Positions 1 to 10,141 of a DNA stretch of 64,000 nucleotides are shown one piece after another. The position numbers and the translations under genes were made by a program. Positions within the stretch are counted from its first letter, which is position 1, and each line of letters opens with the position of its first letter. Below the pieces are notes generated by a model. The model was not told the origin of the DNA. It worked only from the letters and a program-made list of their open reading frames with translations, and did no database searches. This DNA is from Schizochytrium sp. TIO01. Lineage: Eukaryota; Sar; Bigyra; Thraustochytrida; Thraustochytriidae. The stretch is from the NCBI GenBank assembly GCA_004764695.1, contig SMSO01000031.1, positions 5,575,261 through 5,639,260 on the forward strand, written 5' to 3'.

Positions 1-1304
1 CAAATTAGCTTTTAATCAACTTCCAATGGACTACAAACGTGCAACCAGGACAATGCGGAATCATGGTAGCTCCTTTATAATACACACGGAACGTGAGCAA
101 GCACTCAGCTGCAGTAATGAAAGATATAAGTTCTTCTGAGGTGTTGTTGTAACAATATCCTGCAGGAACCAAACTACCTACAGGATGAAGACCGAGCTAC
201 AAGCTGTTTTCAAAGCAACATCCTCCCTTTCCCCTAGAGACGAACTTTGTTAATACGCATGCAGGCATTTCTCAAGTGTTTTCCTGCTCGTCGACTACAT
301 CCATTACCATCACGAAAGTTGCGTTTCTTTTTGTAGATTAGCAGCAACCGTAGTACGTCTACAATTCCCTCCGAACAAAATCGTTCTTGAACCTATTTTA
401 CTCCCTGCGCTTTAGCGAAAAGTTTGTTTCATTTAGCGACCCGTCACTCATTCTCTTTTATAATGATGCTACAACCTCCTTCAATCTCGTAGCTCTTTTC
501 ACCAGTACCTTTGATCCCAGCTAATACTTTTTTTCTGCTGATCTCAAATTACATGCTCCCCAAGAACAGCAGCATGATCAACCAAACCCGCTTCGCAGGT
601 AATGGATCTCAGACAACAAAATAAAGAAAGCAAACTAACAATATGTAAGTAGCAAACGAAGGTTGTATTCGTTCGTTTGCTACCTCCAACGAGTAAGCCA
701 GAGGCACCATGGTTTCCGCTAAGTGCACGGAAGAGGTGCCTAATAAGATAATCGAAAAGGCCCTTTTCAGAGCTTAAAAGGCACTTTAAAATGGCGAATA
801 ATAATACTAAATGCTCAATCTTTTTATATCACGACAATGAATGATTTTCTGTTTTTTATGTCTGAGGAGGGAAGACGAAGAAGGAGCGCTGAGCCGCTGT
901 CGTTGCTGCAGCAAACTCCGATCGGTGAAGTCTCGGCGCTTGTTACGTCCGAGATATTCTGGTGTGTGTAGAGTAGAGGCCTTCTACAGGTCCGCTTCTC
1001 CGCGTGTTAGCTTTGGTGTTACCGAAGGTTGGTCGAGCAGCAACATCATCCAAGCAGACTCCGGAACACCTGACCTCTTCAATCCTTAATCTACATAGTC
1101 AGCTAGCTTCTCCAGCTCCAGAGAGCCTTGCGAAACGTAGTTTTCGGTCTTTTGTGTGGAGTGTAGAAGCTTCAAGAATTTAGACTTGATCGAATTTAAG
1201 CCTCGTCAATTTTGCGAGACACCTATAGTGCCTTTATCAATTTGCTCTTTTGGTCTTGAAACGCTGTTGTCGATCATTCGCTCGCAAAATCGGCGCTCAG
1301 GACG
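1..1304. other. Upstream AT-rich stretch, no supported gene
   Basis: I see no recognisable gene here. A minus-strand open stretch of about 60 codons ends with a stop at 5-7, and an 82-codon plus-strand frame lies at 841-1089. Neither has a recognisable motif. The last 200 bases are likely promoter and 5' UTR of the E2 gene that follows. Confidence 0.5.
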
Positions 1305-2252
1305 ATGATTGGAATTATGAAAAAGAAACAAGAGCAGGAGGCCGCGAAGGCACTTGCCGAGGCGGAAGCCTCCAGAGCCGTTGATAATGAATCTGAGGTC
1401 TCTGGTGAGGGCAAGGAATCTTCTGCAGCAAATGGCGACGAAGGTAAATCTGGCAACGATGTGGTCGGCGTGAGTGATGGCGACGATGCACAGGCGAGTG
1501 GAGGTCGTGGTCGCGGTCGTGGTCGTGGCAGTGTGAATATCTTTGGAGTCAAAGGCGCCAAGGCCGCCAAGAAGACTGGTCGTCGTTTGCGTCCGGGTGA
1601 GATTCGTGTACAAAAGGACGTATCGGAGCTTGATGGCGGAGACTGCGCTAAGGCCCACTTCCCGAACCCAAATGACCTTATGAACTTTCAGGTTGTGGTC
1701 TCTCCGGATGATGGCTACTGGAAAGGTTTCCGCTACACATTCCAGTTCACAGTACCGGACATGTACCCGCACGAACCGCCCAAGGTGAAGTGCATCGAAA
1801 AGATCTACCACCCTAACATTGACTATGAGGGTAATGTCTGCCTCAACATTCTTCGTGCGGACTGGAAACCGGTGCTTGATATTAATGCAGTCATCTATGG
1901 TCTCATTGTTCTTTTTGTACAGCCTAACCCGGATGACCCTCTTAACCACGGTAAGTTGACGTTTCCTAAACCTTTTGAGTGGCCCATGCTATTTATTGCA
2001 GGACTCTCCTCCCCCCCAAAAAACAGATACATTTGGCTTCATTTACATTTTTTGTTCGATATACTAACTTCGTTTTATTATTTCATTATGCACAAATAAT
2101 GCAAAACACCACGTATACACTACGTTAATACTTTGATAGAGGCCGCCGAGACCATGCGAAAGAACAAGTCTCTTTTCATCCAAAATGTGCAGCGCTCGCT
2201 TAAGGGCTACCCTGTTGATGGCGAGAACTTCCCGCCAGCAATTAAGGCATGA
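1305..2252 (+). CDS. UBC12: NEDD8-conjugating enzyme E2 (UBC12/UBE2M-like)
   Basis: This E2 enzyme would accept NEDD8 from the NAE (E1) complex as a thioester and pass it to cullins with DCN1 and Rbx1. The gene has two exons, 1305-1950 and 2140-2252, with a GT-AG intron between; joining them gives 252 residues. The core shows YPHEPPKVKC, YHPNIDYEGNVCLNILR and DWKPVL. The catalytic cysteine is C179, followed by the PNPDDPLN and EAAE helices and FIQNVQRSLKGY, all typical of UBC12 and not of ubiquitin E2s. The N-terminus begins MIGIMKKKQ, resembling the MIG(L/F)K start of plant UBC12, whose N-acetylated Met docks DCN1; this supports the chosen start. Between that peptide and the core lie about 75 extra residues: Ala/Glu-rich, acidic, then an RG run (GGRGRGRGRG). 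Family members are usually about 180 residues, so the insertion is unusual. Identity is secure from motifs; function is inferred from the family. Confidence 0.95.
1951..2139 (+). other. Spliceosomal intron of the UBC12-like gene
   Basis: The donor is GTAAGTTGAC after the codon fragment CAC-G, and the acceptor is TTTGATAG. Splicing joins G|AG to give Glu in ...DPLNHEAAETMRKNK..., restoring a contiguous E2 C-terminus. Without splicing, the frame runs into an unrelated 3' extension. This is the one intron I can define with confidence in the window. Confidence 0.9.
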
Positions 2253-5200
2253 GCACGTACCTTGCCTCATTTTAACTCACATTAACAAAGAAAACCAACT
2301 GAATATTCAATCCCCTCTTAATTTTCAAAACAATGACACCTGTGTCCTTCCTCGAGATGTGTGGTTTTATGCGATGTTCCCAATTGACTGAATACTATTT
2401 CGAGCTCTGCGTTGTTGCTATTAGTAAGTCTTGCAAAAATTGCAAAACCCGTTCAGCTCAAAACTACACCTTCAGTCTTGTTCGTAAAAACTAGACTGCT
2501 TTTATGAAATCCCTAATCAGAGATACTCCTTTCAATCATTTAACTGGGGTAAGATCTCAAGGGAGAAGGTAGCATGAGTCCTAGTAGTACTTCTGCAGAT
2601 ACCTCTTTGACACAACCGCTCACAGAACCAATTCATCGAGCCTACAACCGTAGCAACATAAATCTATTGAGCTTCCGCTCGTGCTTTCAGATTCGAACTA
2701 GCCTATGGCATCTACAAAGGCAACAACTATCCATGATGCACTATCTTGGCAGGTACCTGTACAAGCTCACTACTACGCTTTGTTCCAATGCAAATAAGGT
2801 CTTTCGGGAATGCTTTTAGAATATTTGTCATGTTTGAACCCTTCTAACAAGGAGTAGGAACCAGGGGATGGGAAGGCGAGCAAGCATGTATGTCAGTGTT
2901 TGGTTCGAATCCATTCAAATTCAAATTCTGCAATTAATCGACTCTCATACAAAACGCTCACTCTTCAGGAAGGCTTATTCGTTCAAGCAAATGTAATCTA
3001 AACAACGCGAATCAGGTGAGGGTGAACAGGTGAGTGCAGTAATAAGCTTGATAAGCAGGAAAAGTACCACGAGGACAAAACCAGCTGCTGGTACTAGCTC
3101 TGTGCTCGGCCCAAATCAAGACATACTCGATGGAGCTTAGGCTCATATTTGAAGAGCTCAAAGGAAGCCTTGATCTTTAACAAGAAGGTAGAATCATGCC
3201 TGACAGGCAAGCTCTTTGGGAGGTTACAAAGTATTGCTGATACTGCTTTAGTTATTCTTATGGCAAAAACGATTTTCCTTAGCCATGGAGTTTTCTTTTC
3301 TAGTGTTTGGTCAAGATATTAGTTGCAGACGGTGTTGAGATGCCATTTTACACAGAGGTGAGTTTTTGGAGAACCTCTACTATTGCTAGCCTATGAAGGG
3401 TGTAATTGTAGGTGTAGAAAACAATGACGAAAATTAGAGATTATACTCAAGATGGCATCAACAGGTGGAAAGGAAGGTCTGCAGAAGTTCTGTAATGCGC
3501 ATTTACGCCCACTCCTGATAAATCAGCAACGAAGACTGATAGTATACTTCAGTTGATAATTTATAGACTCCTTCTAGGCCCAGAAATTTGACTTCATGAA
3601 CCAGGGACTATGTGAGACGCGAACGCGACTCTTGTACCCGGTTTATTGTCAAAGATATGATTGACCTATAACGTGCATTTTAAGGAGTGTGTGTGTGTGT
3701 GTGTGTGTGGGATGGGGTTCATTTGAAATTCTCGTCCTTGAAGCTCAAATAAGTAACAGTCGCACCAGGTCAGCAATAGCTACATATCATCTGTTTAAGA
3801 AAAATGATGATTCTGAATCAACAACTGAACACGTTTCACAGCGCATCTTTCTTTTACTCTGTACAAGCTGCAACACGAGCAAATAGGAGAACGAGAAAAC
3901 TAGCAGCTCCCAAAAGATCAAAGGAAATAAAGAATACAATGATGTTGTTTGTAAATAAGTTTTCACTATAATGCTAACTCTTTGAGTTCCTATGGAGCCC
4001 CTTGCTTCACTATTATATCTTAGTCTAGATATACAAAGCTGAACTCGCGAATTTTTGGGGTAGTCGAAAAACGTTAACACGCTTTGATTCGTTATGCTAA
4101 ACACTACTAAACACTACTAAGCATGTGAGACTCCTTCCATTGAGACCTAATATGGGCCTCGAAAACGTTGAAAGTACTATGTTTGCGCAACCCATTTTAC
4201 GGAAAATCTTAATTGTCAGGTGCGTTCTTGTATTGTGTTCTATTTGGAGTAAAAGAACAAACTATCAGGCTTGATATTAGTGTAGCTATGACAAAAACCG
4301 AACTTGCCATTTTTGGGGGGGGCGTCTCTCGGCAAGGGCTGCTTCGACCTTCATACGACATCAAAACCGATAGCTCCATCATTATCATGGCAATCATTTA
4401 TATTTTAATTTTTTTAATTTTTCGGTTGTGGACGAGAAACTCAGGCTATCAATTATATTTTTTTTGCTACTGTTTCTCCCAATGGGTGAAGGAGGTCACG
4501 ATGGAGGCCAGTCTAAAAATAAGACCAGACCAGCCTGTTAGCTAACTTCCCGCGAAGCTTTCGCAGGCTGCAGGAGGTCGCAACTATGTCGCAACAGAGC
4601 GAAAGCCCCAAACTCCATCAAAGGTTGCGTCGGTCTCATATTAAAAGTGAAAAAGCAATACAAACCTAAAAGTGTCGTGTGCAAGTGCTTATTCTTGCAT
4701 CGAATGGATGCACCGTGTGCCCAAAAGCTCGAACACCTGGTCAACCAGCTGGACTTTCATGGCCTTCCGGGACATTCACTTTGAAGAATTTAATTGCTCT
4801 AGTTATAACCGATCTTAAGTACATTTTCTTCAAGGCCATTTCCAACGCCTGTAGCTGTTGCTTCCTAAACTCATCACGAATTCTGATGATGACCATGATT
4901 GTGATGAATAAAACCACTTTATGCGAGCAGGTCCCGGTCCCGGAGTGTGCGCTGCACCGGTTTCATCCTACCTCCCCTTGCACTTGAATGAACATAAGAG
5001 ATATTAAACAAATAATTTTAATTGGGGGGCAATTAAGGACTTTCAGAAATGCACGCGCTGGACAAGTTACTATTGGGGTTAATGTTATGTAAGTTCCTAT
5101 GATCATGGAAATAATGGAGATGGAAAGAATCAATGCACTTCGAGTAGGTAATAAAGTAGCAACAAACTATCAAGTACTACAGACAAGTAGATGCCAGGAA

Positions 5201-5331
5201 GGGTTTCTTCACTCACGTATGGGTTTTGTGAGAGCATAACTCCAACTTCCCCCTGCGAGTTGCATTGGAGTTTGTCTGGAGCAAACGCGAAAGCCTAGCC
5301 TGGTGCTGGGGGAAACCTGCTGCTCAACACC
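2253..5331. other. Gene-free stretch between the UBC12 and ADAM-like genes
   Basis: Three kilobases of AT-rich DNA. Open frames are short (at most about 110 codons), many lack an ATG, and none shows a recognisable motif. A GT microsatellite lies inside. No gene, tRNA or rRNA could be supported. Confidence 0.5.
3687..3710. repeat. (GT)n microsatellite
   Basis: About eleven consecutive GT dinucleotides in non-coding DNA. Confidence 0.95.
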
Positions 5332-7857
5332 ATGGCCAGACTCGCGGCTTCTATGGCCTATACGGCGACTTTGTTTACGCTTGTAGTGGTCTTCCTAATT
5401 GCACGGGCACAAGCGCGACTCTCTGCGACATCACGAGAGCTTCTTGCTCGAGACCAAAGGATCCTTGATGATATTGAGAAATTCGATGTCTTGGATCGCA
5501 TTGTGGACCGTCATGAACACCGTCGTATTCTTAGGTCTTCAGAGACGGATTTCTCGTTCACAGCGCTTGGAGCGACGCATAATTTTGAGCTTACTGTGCG
5601 TCGCGGACTCTTTGACCAGAACTTTACCTTTGTTGGGCTCGATGGTGCTGGTAAGCCTTCGCAGCTTAGCAAAGAAAAAGACTGTATCTTCAAAGGCCCG
5701 AAGAAAGAGACCTTTTCATTTTGTGGAGGCGTCGTGTATGGGCGCTTTTTGCACGAAGATGAGTACGTTCATGTAAAGCCTCTTCCTTCGGGACGGCATG
5801 TTGTCTTTCGCCAGCGCCATCTTAAACAAGTTGAGCCTGGCTCATGTGGCATTACGGACGACAACCTTGCCCGATTTTCTAATATTGACGGCATCAATTT
5901 GGACATTCTTAAAGGCCGTGAGCTTCACATTTCTGATGATTCGCCTCGACATTTGCATAGCCACGAAGGGCGCCATTTGCATCACGAGGTGCATGAGAAA
6001 GCCGCAACTTTGCAAGATGCCCATGATAAATATGAGGCAACATTTTCGAGTACATCGTCACCATATCTTGATCGTTTGGAACGGCGTCGCCTTGCTGAAA
6101 CTCGTACAGTCGATATTGTCGTTGTTAACGATAATCTTCGCTATGAAGAATATGGCTCTGGGGTCCTCGCTAACACGGCATATATTGTCAGTCTTGTGGC
6201 CGACCTCTATGACGAAATGGACAATGATTATCTAGTCAATATTAACTTGGTTTCTGTAGTCGTATTTACTGAAAGCGACCCGTGGACAATTTCTCTCACA
6301 AACGATGACCAAAGTGTCGATGCAACGACCTTACTCAACCTCTTTTCGGATTACGTCTACAGCGTTGATACTACTCTGACCTCTTATCTTGGTAACAGTT
6401 TTGATCATGCGATGCATCTTTCAGGGTATGATTTCTATGACGATGATAGCTCTAGTAGCGCCGTCGTTGGACTCGCTTGGGTTGGCCAACTCTGTGTTGA
6501 CGATAATAACGCTGTGAGCCCCTCTAGTCGTAACACGGCAATTACTCAGGCCAACTATGATGATGAGAAGTATGTGGCGAATATCTTTACCCACGAGCTC
6601 GGTCATAACCTTGGTATGCAGCACACCAACGTTCAAAGCACAACTTATGCTGCGGATTCGCCCTGTAACACAGACGCTGACGAGGTTATGGATCCAAGTG
6701 CTTCGTATGACCCCGTTTGGGCATCTTGCTCTCCAGAGTACTGGACATCCAAGGTAAATGGCGTCGGATCATACTCTGCTGCCACGTGCACTACATCTGA
6801 CACAACCGTCCACAGCAGCTGCGGAAATGGTATCGTGGAGGGGGATGAGGAATGCGACTGTTTGTATGGCGACTGCAGTGGCGTTGATGCATGTTGCGAC
6901 GGTAGTACTTGTACCTTTTCGGGATCCTCTGTTTGTAGTGAGCAGGACCCTTGCTGTGAAAATGTTGGTGGAACTTGTATTATTCAAACAGACACATCCA
7001 CTGTTTGTCGGGAATCACAAGACTCAACGTGCGACCCAAGCCCAGAGCAATGCGATGGTGTAAACGCAAAATGCCCCGTGGATGTAGTGACGGCGTCTGG
7101 AACCTCGTGCACAAGTTCTGTGAGTGGCACTGGCGAGTGCTTTTTGGGCGAATGTGTGAGTATTGACGCCCAGTGCGTAGAGATCGGATATGAGTTAGGT
7201 CAATGTGACTTCCCAATTTCTGGCTCAACTCTGTACCAGGCGTGTGATAGTTACATTCGCTGTAAATCTGGCACAAACACTTGTCAGGTATCCATGCCGT
7301 TCTTTCTCAAAAATGGAAGCCCCTGTACCTCAGGTGGTAGTAGTGGCCAGTGCTATGGACGTGTTTGTATAACAGATTCCTCTCAGCTTCCTACGCCTGC
7401 TGATATTGAACAGTGTTCTGATGGTACTAAAAACGGAGATGAGACCGATACAGACTGTGGAGGAGGTTTATGCACTCCTTGCACTGAAGGAAAGTCTTGC
7501 TCAGATGATGATGACTGTTTGTACCCTAGTAGTTGCAATACAACAACTAGCCTATGTGATGTCACTGACTACTACCCCAACGATGAAGGTGGTGATGAGG
7601 AGACCAACTGGCAGAATCAGCTCTCAAGTTATTGGGATAGGTTTAAAGACTGGGTACAAAACAATACAGCTGCTGCAGTTGGTGTTTTCATTGCCATTGG
7701 CATAATTGTACTGTGCTGTGTTGTGGATTGTTGCTGCTGCGGTGGTCGTGATCGTGGTGCCCGCTATGTTCGGGAAGTGCGTATGCGCCCTGCCACTGCC
7801 CCTGTAGCTGAGCCTGTTGTTGCAGTGCCCGACAATAGCAATGCTTACTACAAGTAA
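5332..7857 (+). CDS. ADAM-type transmembrane metalloprotease-disintegrin
   Basis: This is an 841-residue type I membrane zinc protease with the layout of an ADAM. The start lies in CACCATGGCC. Residues 1-28 are a hydrophobic signal peptide ending near ARAQA. The prodomain carries SCG at C172, a candidate cysteine switch, and a His-rich patch near 206-224. It ends at a basic ERRR (250-253) that could be cut by a furin-like protease. The catalytic domain shows HELGHNLGMQH, zinc ligands H421, H425 and H431 with E422, and a Met-turn at M453. A Cys-rich disintegrin-like region starts at C497 (CGNGIVEGDEECDC), followed by a second Cys-rich segment to about 750. A membrane span lies at about 780-802, followed by a CCCC motif and a short basic tail. 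Family members shed or cleave surface proteins; the substrate here is unknown. An alternative start at M8 would shorten the signal peptide. Confidence 0.93.
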   Translation: MARLAASMAYTATLFTLVVVFLIARAQARLSATSRELLARDQRILDDIEKFDVLDRIVDRHEHRRILRSSETDFSFTALGATHNFELTVRRGLFDQNFTFVGLDGAGKPSQLSKEKDCIFKGPKKETFSFCGGVVYGRFLHEDEYVHVKPLPSGRHVVFRQRHLKQVEPGSCGITDDNLARFSNIDGINLDILKGRELHISDDSPRHLHSHEGRHLHHEVHEKAATLQDAHDKYEATFSSTSSPYLDRLERRRLAETRTVDIVVVNDNLRYEEYGSGVLANTAYIVSLVADLYDEMDNDYLVNINLVSVVVFTESDPWTISLTNDDQSVDATTLLNLFSDYVYSVDTTLTSYLGNSFDHAMHLSGYDFYDDDSSSSAVVGLAWVGQLCVDDNNAVSPSSRNTAITQANYDDEKYVANIFTHELGHNLGMQHTNVQSTTYAADSPCNTDADEVMDPSASYDPVWASCSPEYWTSKVNGVGSYSAATCTTSDTTVHSSCGNGIVEGDEECDCLYGDCSGVDACCDGSTCTFSGSSVCSEQDPCCENVGGTCIIQTDTSTVCRESQDSTCDPSPEQCDGVNAKCPVDVVTASGTSCTSSVSGTGECFLGECVSIDAQCVEIGYELGQCDFPISGSTLYQACDSYIRCKSGTNTCQVSMPFFLKNGSPCTSGGSSGQCYGRVCITDSSQLPTPADIEQCSDGTKNGDETDTDCGGGLCTPCTEGKSCSDDDDCLYPSSCNTTTSLCDVTDYYPNDEGGDEETNWQNQLSSYWDRFKDWVQNNTAAAVGVFIAIGIIVLCCVVDCCCCGGRDRGARYVREVRMRPATAPVAEPVVAVPDNSNAYYK

Positions 7858-8572
7858 AAGCTCGTGCACGTTCCCCTACTTCAATACTACTTCATACTTT
7901 CCATCCCAGGAGTATTTCGCACACCTTACCCCATCTCCTATTAAGATGCGCGCGATGGTACTCTTTTCTGTGTTATTCTTCATTTGATGTTCAATTTAAA
8001 AAAAAAAATAGATTTTATGTTTCTCGTTTTCATTCATCATTATATGTTTTTTGTTCCAATCTCTACTATACAGTTGCGCATCGAATAACCCTCCAGAATT
8101 CACTCTACTAAAGCAATATCTTTATCAAGGCGCCGTACTAATTTGATTTGCCATTACAGACGTTTGTGAGCATCCATACATATATTTTTTGAAAATAGAA
8201 AGGAAAAGATTGAATCCCGCGTAAGCCAACAACATTAACAAGAAGCCATATTCTAGTTTGCGGAATACTTCATTTTAGAAGTAGGGGCGTATCCAAACGT
8301 AATTCTTTAAACCCAGGTGCTCCATGATAAAAACGAAAAAAGAAAGAAGGAAGATTGAATATTTTTTCAAAGAGTTCAAAGGGACATAGAAGCGCAACAA
8401 CGACTAGTGAAGGCGCAAAAGATTTGAAGAAGAGAACAGAATTGTGTATGTATACCAAGTGCACAGTCTCCCATCATCATAGTTATCATAAGCACCAGGC
8501 TCGATTGGGGAAATAATCAGAAACACGGGTTTTAAAACAGGCAGGCAGTAGGAAAAGTAGAAGGTACGCACC
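7858..8572. other. Gap between convergent genes, nothing recognised
   Basis: AT-rich DNA between the convergent ends of the ADAM-like gene and the minus-strand gene ending at 8573. It contains a poly-A run near 7999 and should hold both 3' UTRs. No gene is supported. Confidence 0.5.
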
Positions 8573-10141
8573 TTAATTTACGGGAGCGTCCGAGGCACAC
8601 ATATGGTTTGCGAGAAGATCAGCTTCGACCTCTAGCGCTTGAGATCGCCAGGTGTCAGAGAAGAGGTCGCAGAGCTCTTGTGAGCTGATGCGATAGACAT
8701 TCTTAGCTTGAATGACAGTTGAGACACGCTCAATAGCATCCTCAACCAGGGCAGCGATCTTATTATAGTTTTTCCAATCCACAAAGAAGATTGGGCGATC
8801 CTCGGGGACTCCAAGTGAGACTAGAGCATCTTGCATTTCTCCTTCCGCAGCACTATTAATTTTAGACAATACAGAGGTTACGTCACGGCCAGAGAGAAAC
8901 GAACGTTCCTGACGGTATGCGATGATTAAATCAAAATCAGTGCCATGATAAGTATTTGGGTTACCTCCGTCTCGATAATAATTGTGAAACATTGTTCGCA
9001 AGAACCTAGCCTCTCTAGACTCAGGCCAGGAGTCTGCACGCCAAGAATTATCCATCACGAAAATCAGCGCATGTGAAACCATGGCTGCGTAGAAGAAAAA
9101 CTCTGCGTAGTGAGGGTTCAAAACGCGCTCATTAACGATCTTGGTGCACCGGTGTCGTTTGAGGGTATCACCTTCAATGAAGTACTCATTTGCAGCCAAA
9201 TTCATGTCATCCTGCGCAAAAGACTTTCGAATATTCTCGACAACGTATGGCCCAGTGTCGTGTGAACTGTAGGCGAAAAGAACTTGAGTGTTGGCAACCA
9301 GCGAATGTACCTCTGCAGGTGAAAGACCTCCGTCTGCTTCTTGAGGTAGAACGAACTTTGATTTTGTAAAGTTGCGCTCATGCTCATCCATGCGCACCAA
9401 AGCTGCCTTCTTCTTTGCGTGGATTGCCAGTCGCTTCGCCAGAAGCACTGTCTTAAACTGTGGGTTGATTTGGACATGGGTAATCTTGTTAATTTTTTCA
9501 AATGAGCCCTTCGATACCTCGCGCAGCTGTGTGTGTAATTCTATAAGGTGGGCAAGGCTCACGTTGAGCTTTGATTCGCATTCTGCGATGGCCTCGTCCT
9601 CTGTTCGAAGTGACTCCGCATGAATATTGCAGGTTCTGAATTCGGCCTTTTCTAAGCCTACCATTTTGGCACATTCCGCGAGCCGAGCCCATTCTCGGGA
9701 CTCGTGTTGCAGTTTAACTCGTTTTCTGGCCACGGCTACTCGAAGAGGAGCACAGTCATTGACGACACTCTTCACATATGTTTTCATGAACCGTTCAAGC
9801 TCCTTAGGTACCTCCATTCTGTACGTCGGCGTCATTTCACCAAGCGCAAAATCTTGGCTCAGCTTTAAACGAACCTCTCGTACCTGTTGTGCACATTCCC
9901 GAGACTGTGCCAGCAAGTATGCTACGCGTGATTTGCGGCCAACAGGCAGTCCAGTGCTCGACCCCCCTGCATCTGGTCCCCCGCGATTCTTCTTTTTCTT
10001 TTGCCCAGAGCTCGCCACCGGCACCGGCACCAGCACCTGCGACTCGGCTTCCTCCTCAGCGTGCACCGGTCCGTCCTGTTGTGATACCTTGTATCGTGAG
10101 CTCCTCCGAGACGGTACCAGACACTTGAATAAAGACGCCAT
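8573..10141 (-). CDS. Unrecognised helical protein with possible TIR-like C-terminal domain
   Basis: The gene encodes 522 residues from the ATG at 10141, which sits in an optimal context (GCCGCCATGG). An in-frame ATG 23 codons upstream is less likely. I do not recognise the family. The first 70 residues are low-complexity, with VLVPVPV and a KKKKNR basic patch. Residues about 72-260 are rich in charged residues and look alpha-helical, possibly a coiled-coil or BAR/IMD-like bundle. From residue 287, VLFAYSSHD begins an alpha/beta-looking domain, with hydrophobic strands such as ALIFVMDNSW, FDLIIAYR and PIFFVDWKNY. That order, strand then S-x-D then helix, resembles the start of TIR domains, but no catalytic Glu is assigned and this is inference. 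No signal peptide or membrane span is visible, so it is probably cytosolic. A single uninterrupted frame of this length is very unlikely by chance. Confidence 0.75.
   Translation of the reverse strand: MASLFKCLVPSRRSSRYKVSQQDGPVHAEEEAESQVLVPVPVASSGQKKKKNRGGPDAGGSSTGLPVGRKSRVAYLLAQSRECAQQVREVRLKLSQDFALGEMTPTYRMEVPKELERFMKTYVKSVVNDCAPLRVAVARKRVKLQHESREWARLAECAKMVGLEKAEFRTCNIHAESLRTEDEAIAECESKLNVSLAHLIELHTQLREVSKGSFEKINKITHVQINPQFKTVLLAKRLAIHAKKKAALVRMDEHERNFTKSKFVLPQEADGGLSPAEVHSLVANTQVLFAYSSHDTGPYVVENIRKSFAQDDMNLAANEYFIEGDTLKRHRCTKIVNERVLNPHYAEFFFYAAMVSHALIFVMDNSWRADSWPESREARFLRTMFHNYYRDGGNPNTYHGTDFDLIIAYRQERSFLSGRDVTSVLSKINSAAEGEMQDALVSLGVPEDRPIFFVDWKNYNKIAALVEDAIERVSTVIQAKNVYRISSQELCDLFSDTWRSQALEVEADLLANHMCASDAPVN

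Noticed and set aside
5..190. Minus-strand open end of about 60 codons (reads ...PHCPGCTFVVHWKLIKS-stop)
   Set aside because: Protein-like composition but short, no upstream exon or splice site seen, no family recognised.
841..1089. 82-codon frame upstream of UBC12
   Set aside because: No motif and composition typical of chance; more likely promoter/5' UTR.
1206..1949. 247-codon minus-strand frame over UBC12
   Set aside because: Antisense shadow of the E2 exon; repetitive Thr/Ala run mirrors the RG codons.
2900..2930. GGTTCGAATCC, a B-box-like string
   Set aside because: T-stem does not pair and no A-box or acceptor stem is at the right distance.
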